64,000 bases of DNA from Pseudomonas putida (GCF_028682175.1 NZ_JANHKS010000001.1:248001-312000); one strand, 5' to 3'; shown: positions 34,922 to 44,525, counted from the stretch's first letter. Made by a program: numbers and translations. The notes: generated by a model from the letters alone, not told the origin.

Positions 34922-36337
34922 ATGACATCGTCCGCTCAGCGTTTTTCGCCCCTTGACCCTGCGTCCACGGAGCCGATCTACCGGCAGATTTACTGGCGCG
35001 TGCGCACCGCCATCGGTGAAGGCGTGCTCAGCCCCGGCGAGCGCGTGCCTGCTGCCCGGGCATTGGCCAAGGAACTGGGACTGGCCAGGGGCACCGTCGA
35101 TTCCGCCTATGCCCTGCTGACCGCCGAAGGCTACCTGCAGACTCGCGGGCAGGCCGGGACGGTGGTCAGCGCAGGCGTGGCTTCACAGGTGCTCAAAGCA
35201 TCACAACATGTCCGGGCTGCCTACGAAAGCCCGTCAGTACGGGACAGGCCGCCACTGCTCCCGTTTCAGATGGCAGTGCCGGCGCTGGATGCATTCCCGC
35301 GCAAGATCTGGGCGCAGATCGGCGCCCGCTGCGTGCGCGCCACCCGCTTGCAGGACATGGCCCACCCCACAGTGTATGGCCTGGAATCCCTGCGCACGGC
35401 CATCGCCGGTTACCTGCATATGTCCCGAGGCATCGACTGCACCTCGGCGCAGGTATTCGTGACCGCAGGCTATCGCAACACCCTGACACTGATCGCTCAG
35501 GCGTTGCTCACACCCGGCGACAAAGTGTTCGTCGAGGATCCGGGGTACCTGCCGACCCGGCAATTGCTCGGCCACTTGGGCATGCAGCCGGTACCGATCG
35601 CCGTGGACGGCAACGGCCTGATCGTCGCCCAGGTCGTGAGCGCGCCACTCATGGCCCGAGCTGCCGTGGTGACGCCCGCGCATCAGAGTCCGCTGTGCGT
35701 TTCGCTGTCCCTGCCCCGCCGCCTGGCGCTGCTGGACTGGGCCCGCGAGCACGACGCCTGGATTGTCGAGGATGACTATGATGGCGAGTACCGCTACGTC
35801 AGCCGTCCGCTGCCGGCGCTCAAGAGCCTGGACCGTCACGCACGGGTGCTGTACGCAGGAACCTTCAGCAAGGTGCTGTTTCCCGGGATTCGTATCGGCT
35901 ATCTGGTGGTCCCTGCTGCACTGGTCGAACGCTTCGAGCAGGTCGGTCAACTGTTTCTCGGCCACTGTCCGGAGCTGACCCAGGCCATCGTCGCCACCTT
36001 CCTGACCGAGGGGCACTTCGCCCGGCATATCCTGCGCATGCGCAAGCTTTACGCCGAGCGTCGGGAGGCCACGGCCAGAGGCCTGCAGAGCGTGTTGGGC
36101 GAGCAGATCCGGATCGACGAACAGCCCGGCGGCATGCATCTGATTTTGCGGTTTACCGGGGATCAGTCCGACATAGCCTTGGCCGAACGCCTGCGTCAGG
36201 CAGGGATTTATGCCGAGGCGCTGAGTGAATGGAGCATCGCCAGCACCAGGGCACAAGGCCTGTTGCTGGGCTTCGCCAACATCGAATCGCAGGCTGCGGC
36301 CGAGCAACTGGGCGAGCGCATTCTGGCGCTGCTGTAA
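34922..36337 (+). CDS. MocR/PdxR-type regulator (GntR HTH fused to aminotransferase-like domain)
   Basis: 471 residues. GntR winged helix at about 15-85 (EPIYRQIYWRVRTAIGEGVLSPGERVPAARALAKELGLARGTVDSAY), then a fold-type I aminotransferase-like domain with VEDDYDGEYRY and the PLP-binding lysine in AGTFSKVLFPGIRIGYLV. These proteins bind PLP or PLP adducts and act on neighbouring genes. Here azoR and the divergent AhpD-like gene are the likely targets, through GGTCCA sites at 34064-34136. Confidence 0.92.
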   Translation: MTSSAQRFSPLDPASTEPIYRQIYWRVRTAIGEGVLSPGERVPAARALAKELGLARGTVDSAYALLTAEGYLQTRGQAGTVVSAGVASQVLKASQHVRAAYESPSVRDRPPLLPFQMAVPALDAFPRKIWAQIGARCVRATRLQDMAHPTVYGLESLRTAIAGYLHMSRGIDCTSAQVFVTAGYRNTLTLIAQALLTPGDKVFVEDPGYLPTRQLLGHLGMQPVPIAVDGNGLIVAQVVSAPLMARAAVVTPAHQSPLCVSLSLPRRLALLDWAREHDAWIVEDDYDGEYRYVSRPLPALKSLDRHARVLYAGTFSKVLFPGIRIGYLVVPAALVERFEQVGQLFLGHCPELTQAIVATFLTEGHFARHILRMRKLYAERREATARGLQSVLGEQIRIDEQPGGMHLILRFTGDQSDIALAERLRQAGIYAEALSEWSIASTRAQGLLLGFANIESQAAAEQLGERILALL

Positions 36338-36368
36338 CACCCCTTCCGAACCCTGAGCAAGGATCATC

Positions 36369-36962
36369 ATGAGCCTCAAGAGCATTGCAGTATTTTCCGG
36401 TTCCAACTTCGGTTTCAGCCCGGCGTATGCCCAAGGGGCGCAAGCGCTGGGCCGGGAGATCGCCCGACGTGGCCTGCGTCTTGTCTACGGCGGCACCGAC
36501 AAGGGGTTGATGGGGGTGATGGCCGACACGGTACTGGCCGAAGGCGGCGAAGTGGTCGGTATCATCACCGAGCGGTTGTTTGGACTCGGGCACCTGCACA
36601 GCCGATTGACCCGCCATGAAGTCACCCCGGACATGCGCAGCCGCAAGGCCCGGATGAGTGACTGTGCCGACGCGTTCATCGCCCTGCCGGGAGGACTTGG
36701 CACTTTCGAAGAGCTGTTCGAGGTAGCCACGCTGACCCAACTGGGCGAACACAGCAAAGCCTTGGGCTGCCTGAACATCAATGAATTCTTTACCCCGGTG
36801 CGCACCCTGCTCGCGCACTCGGTCAGCGAAGGTTTCATGAAGGTCGAGCACAGCGAGATGCTGATTTTCGCTGCCGAGCCCGGCGCATTGCTCGACGCCC
36901 TTGAGCAGTGGCAAGCCCCGACCGTGAACAAATGGATCGATCCGGCTTGCGCAGCGATCTAG
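36369..36962 (+). CDS. LOG family protein (cytokinin riboside 5'-monophosphate phosphoribohydrolase-like)
   Basis: 197 residues of a Rossmann-fold LOG protein: VFSGSNFGFSP at the start, VYGGTDKGLMGVMADTVL, MRSRKARMSDCADAFIALPGGLGTFEELFEV (PGGxGTxxE signature). Family members release ribose 5-phosphate from nucleoside monophosphates. It follows the MocR gene by 31 bp and may be cotranscribed. No plant-hormone context is visible; many bacteria carry such genes for nucleotide housekeeping. Confidence 0.92.
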   Translation: MSLKSIAVFSGSNFGFSPAYAQGAQALGREIARRGLRLVYGGTDKGLMGVMADTVLAEGGEVVGIITERLFGLGHLHSRLTRHEVTPDMRSRKARMSDCADAFIALPGGLGTFEELFEVATLTQLGEHSKALGCLNINEFFTPVRTLLAHSVSEGFMKVEHSEMLIFAAEPGALLDALEQWQAPTVNKWIDPACAAI

Positions 36963-36967
36963 AGGAC

Positions 36968-37066
36968 GCCCCCGCCGGCAAGCCGTGCTGCTACAGGATT
37001 CGCGGTGACCGCACTTTCCACGAACACCTGCTCACCCGTAGCAGCCGGGCTTGCCCGCGGGAGCGA
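36968..37066. repeat. Two REP palindromes
   Basis: CGCCGGCAAGCCGTGCTGCT at about 36973 and GTAGCAGCCGGGCTTGCCCG from 37038 face each other between convergent genes, forming a loose inverted pair. Confidence 0.8.
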
Positions 37067-37092
37067 TCTAGAGTGGACCCGCAAGCAAACCT

Positions 37093-37527
37093 TCAGCGCG
37101 CCGGTTGCCAGTCATCCGGCACCACGGCGATCACGTCGATCTCCATCAGCCACTGCGGTTGCCCCAACCCGGAAATCACCAGCCCGGTGGAAATCGGGAA
37201 CACGCCCTTGAGCCATTTGCCGATCTCCTGATACACCGGCTCCCGGTAGCGCGGGTCGATGATGTAAGTGGTGGTCTTGACGATGTGCGACAGGTCCGAG
37301 CCCGCCTCTTCCAGCAACTGCTTGACGTTCTTCATCGCCTGCTCGGCCTGGGCACGCGGATCACCCAAGCCGACCAGGTTACCCTCGAAATCGGTGCCGA
37401 TCTGGCCGCGCACGTAGATGGTGTTGCCGGCGCGAACCGCCTGGCATAGGTCATTGTCCAGCGCCTGGTTGGGATAGGTTTCCTTGGTGTTGAACATGCG
37501 AATGCGGGTATGGGTGGGCTGTGCCAT
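37093..37527 (-). CDS. RidA-family protein (second)
   Basis: 144 residues of the YjgF family with an extended N-terminal part. AVRAGNTIYVRGQIGTDFEGNLVGLGDPRAQAEQAMKNVKQLLEEAGSDLSHIVKTTTYI is the core; it lacks the exact C-terminal Arg context of housekeeping RidA, so it belongs to another subgroup and may have a different substrate. It follows the flavin monooxygenase gene by 66 bp on the same strand, and the two are a recurrent Pseudomonas pair in my experience, perhaps hydrolysing an imine or similar oxygenation product. Confidence 0.87.
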   Translation of the reverse strand: MAQPTHTRIRMFNTKETYPNQALDNDLCQAVRAGNTIYVRGQIGTDFEGNLVGLGDPRAQAEQAMKNVKQLLEEAGSDLSHIVKTTTYIIDPRYREPVYQEIGKWLKGVFPISTGLVISGLGQPQWLMEIDVIAVVPDDWQPAR

Positions 37528-37593
37528 GTGAAATTCCTTGAACAGGTGATAATCGCCGTGCCGGGGTTAACCTATTAGCGCGGATGACAAGAT

Positions 37594-38904
37594 TCAGGCG
37601 CTGACGACGGACGCCACCACTGGAGCAACCTCCAGCGCCTCGCGCTCGGCTGCATCGCGATAGGTCAGGTACTGGCGCTGGGTGGCAATGTGGTCGGCGA
37701 CATATTTGGCGTCGTGCCACACGCCCCAGATGAACGACGACCCGCGCCGCGACTGCCATGGCAGGCCGAGGAAATAGATACCCGGTTCAGTCGATACGCC
37801 GCGCTGGTGCTGCGGCTTGCCCTTGGCGTCGAACGCATCGACCTTCAGCCAGCTATGGTCCGTGGCAAAGCCGGTCGCCCAGATGATCGTGGTGATCCCG
37901 GCCTTGGCCAGGTCCATCTCAAGCAGCGGGTTGCGCACGCACTCCGGATCCGGGAAAACCCGGCGCGCTTCAGGCTCCAGGGGCAGGTCCAGGCCGTTGC
38001 GTTCGATGTAGGCGTCTGCCGCATCGAGCACGGCCAGATAGTTTTCGTCGCCCCGCGCCAGGTTCTCGGCCAGGTCCGGCTGAAAGCTGACCACGCCGTT
38101 GTCGAACGAACGGGTCACGCCTACCAGCTTCATGCCGCGCTGGGCCAGCTCGCGAAAGTCCACGGTACGCCCGCCGTGGGCGCCACTGACCGCGATGGTC
38201 ACGTGCTCCCTGCCCGGCTTCATCGCCGCCTGATCCCACTCGCCAAGCACCCCCAGCCACCAGCAGAAATCCCGGTTGCGATAGGCCCGCGGTGGCCGGT
38301 CATGCTGGCCCACCGAGAGATAGACCTGTTTGCCGGCGCGCTGCAATTCATCGGCGATCTGCGTTCCGGAAGATCCGGCCCCCACCACCAGCACCGCGCC
38401 TTCGGGCAGTTGCTGCGGGTTGCGGTACTGCGCGGAATGAATCTGCGTCAGGCGTTCGTCCTTCGGGGCTATGGCCGGGATCACCGGGCGCTGGAAAGGC
38501 CCGGTGGCCACCACCACGCGACTGGCGGCAATCACGCCTTCGGATGTCTCGACCGTGAAACCTGGGCGACCGACATTGCGCGTCACCTTGCGCACCTCGA
38601 CACCTGTGCGGATGGGCGCCTTGAACTTGCGCGCATAGGCTTCGAAATAAGCGGCGACCCGCTCCTTGGACGCAAAAGCGTCAGGACTCAGGTCATCGAA
38701 TTCCAGCCCCGGAAAACGATCGTGCCAGGCCGGCCCGTTGGCGACCAGCGAATCCCAGCGCCCGGTGCGCCAGGCTTCGGCAATCCGGTTGCGCTCAAGG
38801 ACCAGGTGCGCAATGCCCAGTTTGCTCAAGTGCTCGCTCATGGCCACGCCAGCCTGACCTGCGCCTACCACGAGCGTATCGATGTCTATGTTTGCAGCTG
38901 TCAT
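37594..38904 (-). CDS. Flavin-containing monooxygenase (CzcO/YUC-like)
   Basis: 436 residues. FAD motif TLVVGAGQAGVAMSEHLSKLG at the start, NADP motif GAVLVVGAGSSGTQIADELQRAG in the middle, and IIWATGFATDHSWL near the end are the class B flavin monooxygenase pattern. It would insert oxygen at N, S or a carbonyl using NADPH; related proteins include indole-pyruvate monooxygenase-like enzymes, but the substrate is unknown. ATG 38904 removes a low-quality 38-residue extension. Confidence 0.87.
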   Translation of the reverse strand: MTAANIDIDTLVVGAGQAGVAMSEHLSKLGIAHLVLERNRIAEAWRTGRWDSLVANGPAWHDRFPGLEFDDLSPDAFASKERVAAYFEAYARKFKAPIRTGVEVRKVTRNVGRPGFTVETSEGVIAASRVVVATGPFQRPVIPAIAPKDERLTQIHSAQYRNPQQLPEGAVLVVGAGSSGTQIADELQRAGKQVYLSVGQHDRPPRAYRNRDFCWWLGVLGEWDQAAMKPGREHVTIAVSGAHGGRTVDFRELAQRGMKLVGVTRSFDNGVVSFQPDLAENLARGDENYLAVLDAADAYIERNGLDLPLEPEARRVFPDPECVRNPLLEMDLAKAGITTIIWATGFATDHSWLKVDAFDAKGKPQHQRGVSTEPGIYFLGLPWQSRRGSSFIWGVWHDAKYVADHIATQRQYLTYRDAAEREALEVAPVVASVVSA

Positions 38905-39056
38905 ACCTGTGTCCTTCACGAAGGCGGGTGTGGGCGTATTCTGTGCAGGATCAGGGGATAGCGAAATTATGATTTTTGTCGTCGCAGAGCAGGAAAAAGC
39001 TAGGGCCATGGGCGTCACGCCCGACGCTGCCTCGCGCCGGGCGTTCTGCCTAAGGG

Positions 39057-40103
39057 CTACTTTCGCGCCTCCAGGATCAGGTTGAACGGCGTCTCGGCCG
39101 CACGCCTGAAGTGGGTGAAACCTGCCTGGACAAACACACCGCGCAGCCGGGTCTCACCGGCCTGCGCGCCCAGCCCGAGGCCGACCTCCTGAGACAGCGA
39201 ATTGGGCGTGCAGATGAAGGTCGATGCGGCGTAAAACAGGCGCCCGACGGGGTTGATGTTCTGATCGAGGCTGTCATTGGCGTAGGGCTCGACCAGCAAC
39301 ACCGTGCCGTCCGGCTTCAGCGACTGGTAGGCGTGCCTGGCCGCGCCGACCGGGTCGCCCATGTCGTGCAGGCAATCGAAATAGCACACCAGGTCGTAAT
39401 CCTTGCCGGGGTAATCCTTCGCCGTGCCCTGGGCGAAGTTCACGCGATCGCTGACACCTCCTTCTCTGGCGCGGTCCGTGGCAGTGGCGATGGACGGCTC
39501 GTGGTAGTCGAAGCCGTCAAACCGCGAGGCTGGAAAGGCCTTGGCCATGACGATGGTCGAGGCACCGTGGCCACAGCCGATATCGGCCACTTTCGCGCCC
39601 GCTTCAAGCTTGGCAACCACGCCGTCCAGCGCCGGCAGCCAGTGGCCGACCAGAAAGCTTTTGTACCCCGGCCTGAAGAAGCGCTCGGTGCCGCTGAACA
39701 TGCACGGATGGTGATCGCCCCAGGCCAGCGCGCCGTCACCGCGCATGGCGGCCACCAGTTTGTCCTTGTCGTGGAACATCGACGCCACCACCATGATGCC
39801 GCCCGCGACGTACACCGGAGAATCCTCGATGGCCAGGGCCAGCGCCTGTTCTTCGGGCAGCACGAATTGCCCGTCATGATGCTCCATGTAGCCCGATGCC
39901 ACGTGGGCACTGAGCCATTCCTTGATCAGTCGGGGGTTGCAGCCGGTGCGGCTGGCGAGGGTGTCGGGTGTCACCGGCTGGCTGTCGGCCATGGCCTTGT
40001 ACAGCCCCAGTTCGTCGCCGAGGATGACATTGGCGAGCATCGCCGCAGCGCCCATGTCGGACACCAGCCTGCCCATGAATTCCTGAAGTTTGGCCTCGTC
40101 CAT
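39057..40103 (-). CDS. SAM-dependent methyltransferase, Rv2258c-like
   Basis: 348 residues. An N-terminal winged-helix dimerisation region (about 1-100, YKAMADSQPVTPDTLASRTGCNPRLIKEWL) precedes a class I methyltransferase domain with VADIGCGHGASTIVMAKAFP binding SAM. VCYFDCLHDMGDPVGAARHAYQSLKPDGTVLLVEP completes the fold. This is the Rv2258c-type layout, where the substrate is not known. It lies alone between the monooxygenase and a TetR gene on the same strand. Confidence 0.88.
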   Translation of the reverse strand: MDEAKLQEFMGRLVSDMGAAAMLANVILGDELGLYKAMADSQPVTPDTLASRTGCNPRLIKEWLSAHVASGYMEHHDGQFVLPEEQALALAIEDSPVYVAGGIMVVASMFHDKDKLVAAMRGDGALAWGDHHPCMFSGTERFFRPGYKSFLVGHWLPALDGVVAKLEAGAKVADIGCGHGASTIVMAKAFPASRFDGFDYHEPSIATATDRAREGGVSDRVNFAQGTAKDYPGKDYDLVCYFDCLHDMGDPVGAARHAYQSLKPDGTVLLVEPYANDSLDQNINPVGRLFYAASTFICTPNSLSQEVGLGLGAQAGETRLRGVFVQAGFTHFRRAAETPFNLILEARK

Positions 40104-40250
40104 TTCCTGCCCTCCTGTAGGAAGGCCATCGTCGGCACGGGCATTGGCGGACCTGAAAGCTGCTGGCGGTGGCCAGATGATCTTGGCCCCGGTTGGGGAA
40201 GGCCTGTAAGTCTAGACCCTGAGCGAAGGCTGCATAGACCTGCGGTCAGC

Positions 40251-40856
40251 TCACTCGCTCAACATGCCATGGCAGATCAACCCCAACACACTGCGCATGT
40301 GCCTGGCGTGGGCCTCGCGGTCAGGTTCGCCCTCGGTCGCCAGACGAATGAAGGCCAGGTTGGCGTACTGATTGAACAGGGTCGCCGCGACCTCGACGTC
40401 AACTGACGGGCGAACCTTGCCCAACTGCTGGAAATGCACCAGCAGCGACCGAGCAGCCTCGACCACGGCGGCGTTCCATGGCCCGAAGGCTTCGGCCAGC
40501 TCACCAGTGAACAGATACGGCGCCAGCTCACGCCAGAGCGAGGCCGGCATGGCCTGGAGCTGATAGCGCGTCATCAGGCCTTCGAGTTCGCACAGGGCCT
40601 CCAGCGGGTCTGAGTTTTCACCCAGGTTGGCCCGCGCCTCGCTCATGGCCTGCTCGTCCGGGGCCTTCAGCAGTGTGAGCAGGATCTCCTGCTTGCCGCC
40701 GAAGTAGTTCACCACCGTAGGCGCCGACACCCCTGCCTGGCTGGCGATCTGCTCAAGGGTCGTGGCGGCGAAGCCGTTGGCCTTGAACAAGGCAAGGGCG
40801 GCCTGGGCGATGTCGCGGCGACGCTGCTCTTTCTGCCTTTCTCGCAATCCGGTCAT
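40251..40856 (-). CDS. TetR-family regulator
   Basis: 201 residues. HTH at about residues 9-55 (RRRDIAQAALALFKANGFAATTLEQIASQAGVSAPTVVNYFGGKQEIL). The C-terminal ligand domain is of the general type. It faces the aminotransferase gene across 155 bp that contain an AT-rich inverted repeat, so it may control the aminotransferase, itself, or the methyltransferase downstream. Confidence 0.88.
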   Translation of the reverse strand: MTGLRERQKEQRRRDIAQAALALFKANGFAATTLEQIASQAGVSAPTVVNYFGGKQEILLTLLKAPDEQAMSEARANLGENSDPLEALCELEGLMTRYQLQAMPASLWRELAPYLFTGELAEAFGPWNAAVVEAARSLLVHFQQLGKVRPSVDVEVAATLFNQYANLAFIRLATEGEPDREAHARHMRSVLGLICHGMLSE

Positions 40857-40914
40857 GGGGGCTCTGGCATGGGGAATCGTGGCGGTCAGGGTACGGAATC
40901 CGGTTTTTCTCCAC

Positions 40915-40939
40915 AAATATTTTCTTTACAAAAATATTT
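40915..40939. promoter_or_regulatory. AT-rich inverted repeat, candidate TetR operator
   Basis: AAATATTTT (40915-40923) and AAAATATTT (40931-40939) form a perfect 9-bp inverted repeat with 7-base spacer in otherwise GC-rich DNA between divergent genes, a plausible site for the adjacent TetR protein. Confidence 0.45.
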
Positions 40940-41011
40940 TTAGCTGACAAAACTTATTACACAACACAGCCCGCACCCCACCCAAGGGCGCCGTCAGCCA
41001 GGAGAAGCGTC

Positions 41012-42406
41012 ATGTCCATCGAACTCGATACCGAACGCAACAACAGCCGCAGCACGAGCGACTATCAGGCATCCGATGCCGCCCACCACATTCACGCATT
41101 CGTTGACCAGAAAGCCCTCAACGAAGAAGGCCCGCGCGTGATGGTCAGGGGCGAACGTCTGGCGCTGTGGGACAACGACGGCAAGCGCTATCTGGACGGG
41201 ATGTCGGGCCTGTGGTGCACCAACCTGGGTTATGGCCGCAAGGACCTGGCCGCGGCGGCCAGCGCCCAGCTTGAGCAACTGCCCTACTACAACATGTTCT
41301 TCCACACCACTCACCCGGCGGTGATCGAGCTGTCCGAGCTGCTGTTCAGTCTGCTGCCGCCCCACTACAGCCACGCGATCTACACCAACTCCGGTTCCGA
41401 GGCCAACGAAGTGCTGATCCGCACCGTGCGCAAGTTCTGGCAGGTGATGGGCAAGCCAGAGAAGAAGGTCATGATTGGCCGCTGGAACGGTTACCACGGC
41501 TCGACCCTGGCGGCGACGGCGCTGGGCGGCATGAAGTTCATGCATGAAATGGGCGGCACCATCCCCGACGTCGCTCACATCGACGAGCCCTACTGGTTCG
41601 CCCACGAGGGCGACCTGAGCCCCGAAGAGTTCGGCCTGCGCGCGGCTCGCCAACTGGAAGACAAGATCCTGGAACTGGGCGCCGACAAGGTCGCCGCCTT
41701 TGTCGCCGAACCCTTCCAGGGCGCAGGCGGCATGATCATCCCGCCTGCGACCTACTGGCCGGAAATCCAGCGCATCTGCCGCAAATATGACGTGTTGCTG
41801 TGCGCCGATGAGGTGATCGGCGGCTTCGGGCGTACCGGCGAGTGGTTCGCCCACCAGGCCCTGGTGTTCGAGCCTGACACCCTGTCCATCGCCAAGGGCC
41901 TGACCTCGGGCTACATCCCCATGGGCGGCCTGATACTGTCGCGGCGCATGGCCGAGGCCCTGGTGGAGAAAGGCGGCGTGTTCGCCCATGGCCTGACCTA
42001 CTCCGGACATCCCGTGGCTGCGGCTGTGGCCATCGCCAACCTCAAGGCCCTGCGCGACGAAGGCGTGGTCACCCAAGTGAAGAACGACACCGGACCGTAT
42101 CTGCAGACCTGCCTGCGCGAGGTGTTCGGCAATCATCCGCTGGTGGGCGAGGTTCAGGGTGTGGGGCTGGTGGCGGCGTTGCAGTTCGCCGAAGACAAGG
42201 CCACGCGCAAGCGCTTCGCCAACGAGAACGACATCGCCTGGCGCTGCCGCACCATCGGTTTCGAGGAGGGCATCATCATCCGCTCGACCCTGGGCCGCAT
42301 GATCATGGCCCCGGCGCTGATCGCCACCCGTGCCGAGCTGGACGAGCTGGTGGACAAGACCCGCATCGCCGTGGACCGCACTGCACGAGAGTACGGCCGC
42401 CTGTAG
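41012..42406 (+). CDS. Class III PLP aminotransferase (SpuC/omega-transaminase-like)
   Basis: 464 residues. PLP lysine Lys295 in SIAKGLTSGYIPMGG, ADEVIGGFGRTGEWF with the Asp266 that holds the pyridine nitrogen, GSGSEAN-type NSGSEANEVL and the GRWNGYHGSTLAATALGGM loop resemble putrescine/diamine:pyruvate transaminases such as SpuC. Such enzymes move an amino group from a terminal amine or beta-amino acid to pyruvate. It starts an accessory catabolic region; DUF1028 and ArgE-like genes follow. Confidence 0.9.
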   Translation: MSIELDTERNNSRSTSDYQASDAAHHIHAFVDQKALNEEGPRVMVRGERLALWDNDGKRYLDGMSGLWCTNLGYGRKDLAAAASAQLEQLPYYNMFFHTTHPAVIELSELLFSLLPPHYSHAIYTNSGSEANEVLIRTVRKFWQVMGKPEKKVMIGRWNGYHGSTLAATALGGMKFMHEMGGTIPDVAHIDEPYWFAHEGDLSPEEFGLRAARQLEDKILELGADKVAAFVAEPFQGAGGMIIPPATYWPEIQRICRKYDVLLCADEVIGGFGRTGEWFAHQALVFEPDTLSIAKGLTSGYIPMGGLILSRRMAEALVEKGGVFAHGLTYSGHPVAAAVAIANLKALRDEGVVTQVKNDTGPYLQTCLREVFGNHPLVGEVQGVGLVAALQFAEDKATRKRFANENDIAWRCRTIGFEEGIIIRSTLGRMIMAPALIATRAELDELVDKTRIAVDRTAREYGRL

Positions 42407-42584
42407 CGCTGATGTCTGTGGGGCTGAGAAGTTTTTAGGTAATCAGGCTCCACAAAAAACCTCGTTTCGCAGGCGCCAGCGCATCTCCAGAATGCAAGCC
42501 ATGTCCCATTCCGCGCCCCGGCAGATTCAGTTGCACTGCCGGAGCGCGGGATGGCAGGTCAGGACGAAACAGGACGAACACACC

Positions 42585-43259
42585 ATGACGTTTTCCATCG
42601 TCGGCCGCTGCGCCGAAACCGGTCAACTGGGCATCGCCATCAGCTCCTCCAGCATTGCCGTCGGCGCCCGCTGCCCCTGGCTGCGGCCTGGGGTCGGCGC
42701 TGTCGCCACGCAGAACATCACCCTCCCGGCCCTCGGCCCGCAAGTGCTGGATCAGATGGAGAGCGGCCTGTCGCCGGCCCAGGCGCTGGACCAGGCGCTG
42801 ACCCGCAATGGCTACAGCCAGTTTCGCCAGCTCACCGCCATCGACCACCTGGGCCAGACCGCGCACTTCAGCGGCAGCCAGACCTTGGGCACGCACAACG
42901 CCATCTCCGGAGAGCAATGCGTCGGCGCCGGCAACATGCTGGCAGACCGCGCCGTGATCGAAACTCTGGTGCAGACCTTCGAAAACAGCGGCGGCCAGCT
43001 CGCCGACCGGTTGATCGCAGCCATGCAGGCTGCGGTGGCCGCCGGGGGTGAAGCAGGCCCGGTGCATTCGGCGGCGTTGGTGGTGGTGGGCGAACTGACC
43101 TGGCCGATCATCGATTTGCGCGTCGATTGGGCTGACCAGGACCCCATCGGCAAGCTCGCGCAGTTGTGGGCCGACTACCGTCCGCAGATGCAGGACTACA
43201 TCACCCGCGCACTGGATCCGACCAAGGCCCCGAGCTATGGCGTGCCGGGCGATGAGTAA
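42585..43259 (+). CDS. DUF1028 family protein (putative Ntn-hydrolase)
   Basis: 224 residues matching DUF1028 throughout: TFSIVGRCAETGQLGIAISSSSIAVGARCPWLRPGVGAVATQ and GQTAHFSGSQTLGTHNAISGEQCVGAGNML. The family has an Ntn-hydrolase-like fold and often neighbours amidohydrolases and ArgE-like deacetylases. An amide-cleaving role is inference. AGGA lies ten bases before ATG 42585. The gene ends inside the start of the ArgE-like gene (8-bp overlap). The 178 bp before it show nothing notable. Confidence 0.85.
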   Translation: MTFSIVGRCAETGQLGIAISSSSIAVGARCPWLRPGVGAVATQNITLPALGPQVLDQMESGLSPAQALDQALTRNGYSQFRQLTAIDHLGQTAHFSGSQTLGTHNAISGEQCVGAGNMLADRAVIETLVQTFENSGGQLADRLIAAMQAAVAAGGEAGPVHSAALVVVGELTWPIIDLRVDWADQDPIGKLAQLWADYRPQMQDYITRALDPTKAPSYGVPGDE

Positions 43260-44424
43260 CGCCATCCGCAGCAAGGAACTGCTGGCCACCCTGGTGGGTT
43301 TTGACACCACCAGTCGTGAGTCGAACCTGCAACTGATCGAGTTCGTTCGCGATTATCTGGCGCAGTTTGATGTGCCCTGCGAGCTGATCTACAACGACAC
43401 GCGCAGCAAGGCCAACCTGTTCGCCACCATTGGCCCTGCGGATCGTCCGGGCATCGTGCTGTCCGGCCACACCGATGTGGTGCCGGTGGACGGTCAGCCC
43501 TGGACGGTGGCGCCGTTCGAATTGAGCGAACGTGACGGCAAGCTGTTCGGACGCGGCACAGCGGACATGAAAGGCTATATCGCCTGCGTCCTGGCAGCGG
43601 TGCCTGCCCTGCTCGCCGCGCCGTTGCGGATGCCGGTGCACATTGCGCTGTCCTATGACGAAGAGGTCGGCTGCCTGGGCGTGCGCTCGCTGCTCGCCGA
43701 GCTTGAGCGGCGCCCGGTCAAGCCACTGCTGTGCATCATCGGTGAACCTACCGAACTCAAGCCCGTGCTCGGGCACAAGGGCAAGCTGGCGATGCGCTGC
43801 GACGTGCATGGCGCGGCCTGCCATTCGGCGTACGCGCCCCAAGGGGTGAATGCCATCGAATATGCGGCCGAACTGATCGGCGAGCTGGGGCGCATCGGCA
43901 CCGGGCTGCGCAGCCCTGAGCGGCACGACGCTCGGTTCGACCCGCCCTTCACCACCGTGCAGACGGGCGTCATCAGCGGCGGCAAGGCGTTGAACATCGT
44001 CCCTGCCGACTGCCGCTTCGACTTTGAAGTACGCGCCCTGCCCGCCGACGATCCGCTGCAGGTTGCCCGGCAATTGCAGCAATACGCGACAGAGCAGGTG
44101 CTGCCGCGCATGCAGGCGGTGCACCCCGAAACCGATATCCGCTTCACGCAGTTGTCGGCCTATCCGGGCCTGGCCACCGATGCGAACAGCCAGGCGGCGC
44201 AGTTGATCGCACAGTTCTGCGGCTCGGACGCCTTCACCACCGTGGCCTTCGGCACCGAGGGCGGATTGTTCGACGCCATCGGCATTGCGACCGTGGTCTG
44301 CGGGCCAGGGAGCATGGATCAGGGGCACAAGCCCGACGAGTTCGTCAGCGTCGCGCAGCTTGAGGCGTGCGATGCGATGCTGCAGAGAATCATCGAAAGC
44401 CTCCAGCCCCCCGCAATCCCGTAG
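43252..44424 (+). CDS. ArgE-like M20 deacylase (acetylornithine deacetylase family)
   Basis: 390 residues of an M20 zinc peptidase/deacetylase. SGHTDVVPVDGQPW, GRGTADMKGYIACVLA, YDEEVGCLGVRSLL and IGEPTELKPVLGHKG carry the metal ligands and catalytic Glu; GTEGGLFDAIGIATVVCGPGSMDQGHKPDEFV closes the site. The sequence is ArgE-type, but Pseudomonas makes arginine mainly by ArgJ, and the DUF1028/transaminase context suggests removing an acyl group from a catabolic intermediate. Its TAG stop lies within a REP palindrome. Confidence 0.85.
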   Translation: MSNAIRSKELLATLVGFDTTSRESNLQLIEFVRDYLAQFDVPCELIYNDTRSKANLFATIGPADRPGIVLSGHTDVVPVDGQPWTVAPFELSERDGKLFGRGTADMKGYIACVLAAVPALLAAPLRMPVHIALSYDEEVGCLGVRSLLAELERRPVKPLLCIIGEPTELKPVLGHKGKLAMRCDVHGAACHSAYAPQGVNAIEYAAELIGELGRIGTGLRSPERHDARFDPPFTTVQTGVISGGKALNIVPADCRFDFEVRALPADDPLQVARQLQQYATEQVLPRMQAVHPETDIRFTQLSAYPGLATDANSQAAQLIAQFCGSDAFTTVAFGTEGGLFDAIGIATVVCGPGSMDQGHKPDEFVSVAQLEACDAMLQRIIESLQPPAIP

Positions 44425-44510
44425 CAGCCGGGCTTGCCCGCGGGGGCGGTGTGTCAGGCACCGCGATATCGAATGATCCACCGCTCCCGCCGGCAAGCCG
44501 TGCTGCTACG
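44421..44510. repeat. REPIN overlapping the stop of the ArgE-like gene
   Basis: GTAGCAGCCGGGCTTGCCCG from 44421 is mirrored by CCGGCAAGCCGTGCTGCTAC ending near 44510. The first REP supplies the TAG stop (44422-44424). It lies between convergent genes. Confidence 0.85.
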
Positions 44511-44525
44511 GGCTGCGGTGGTCGG

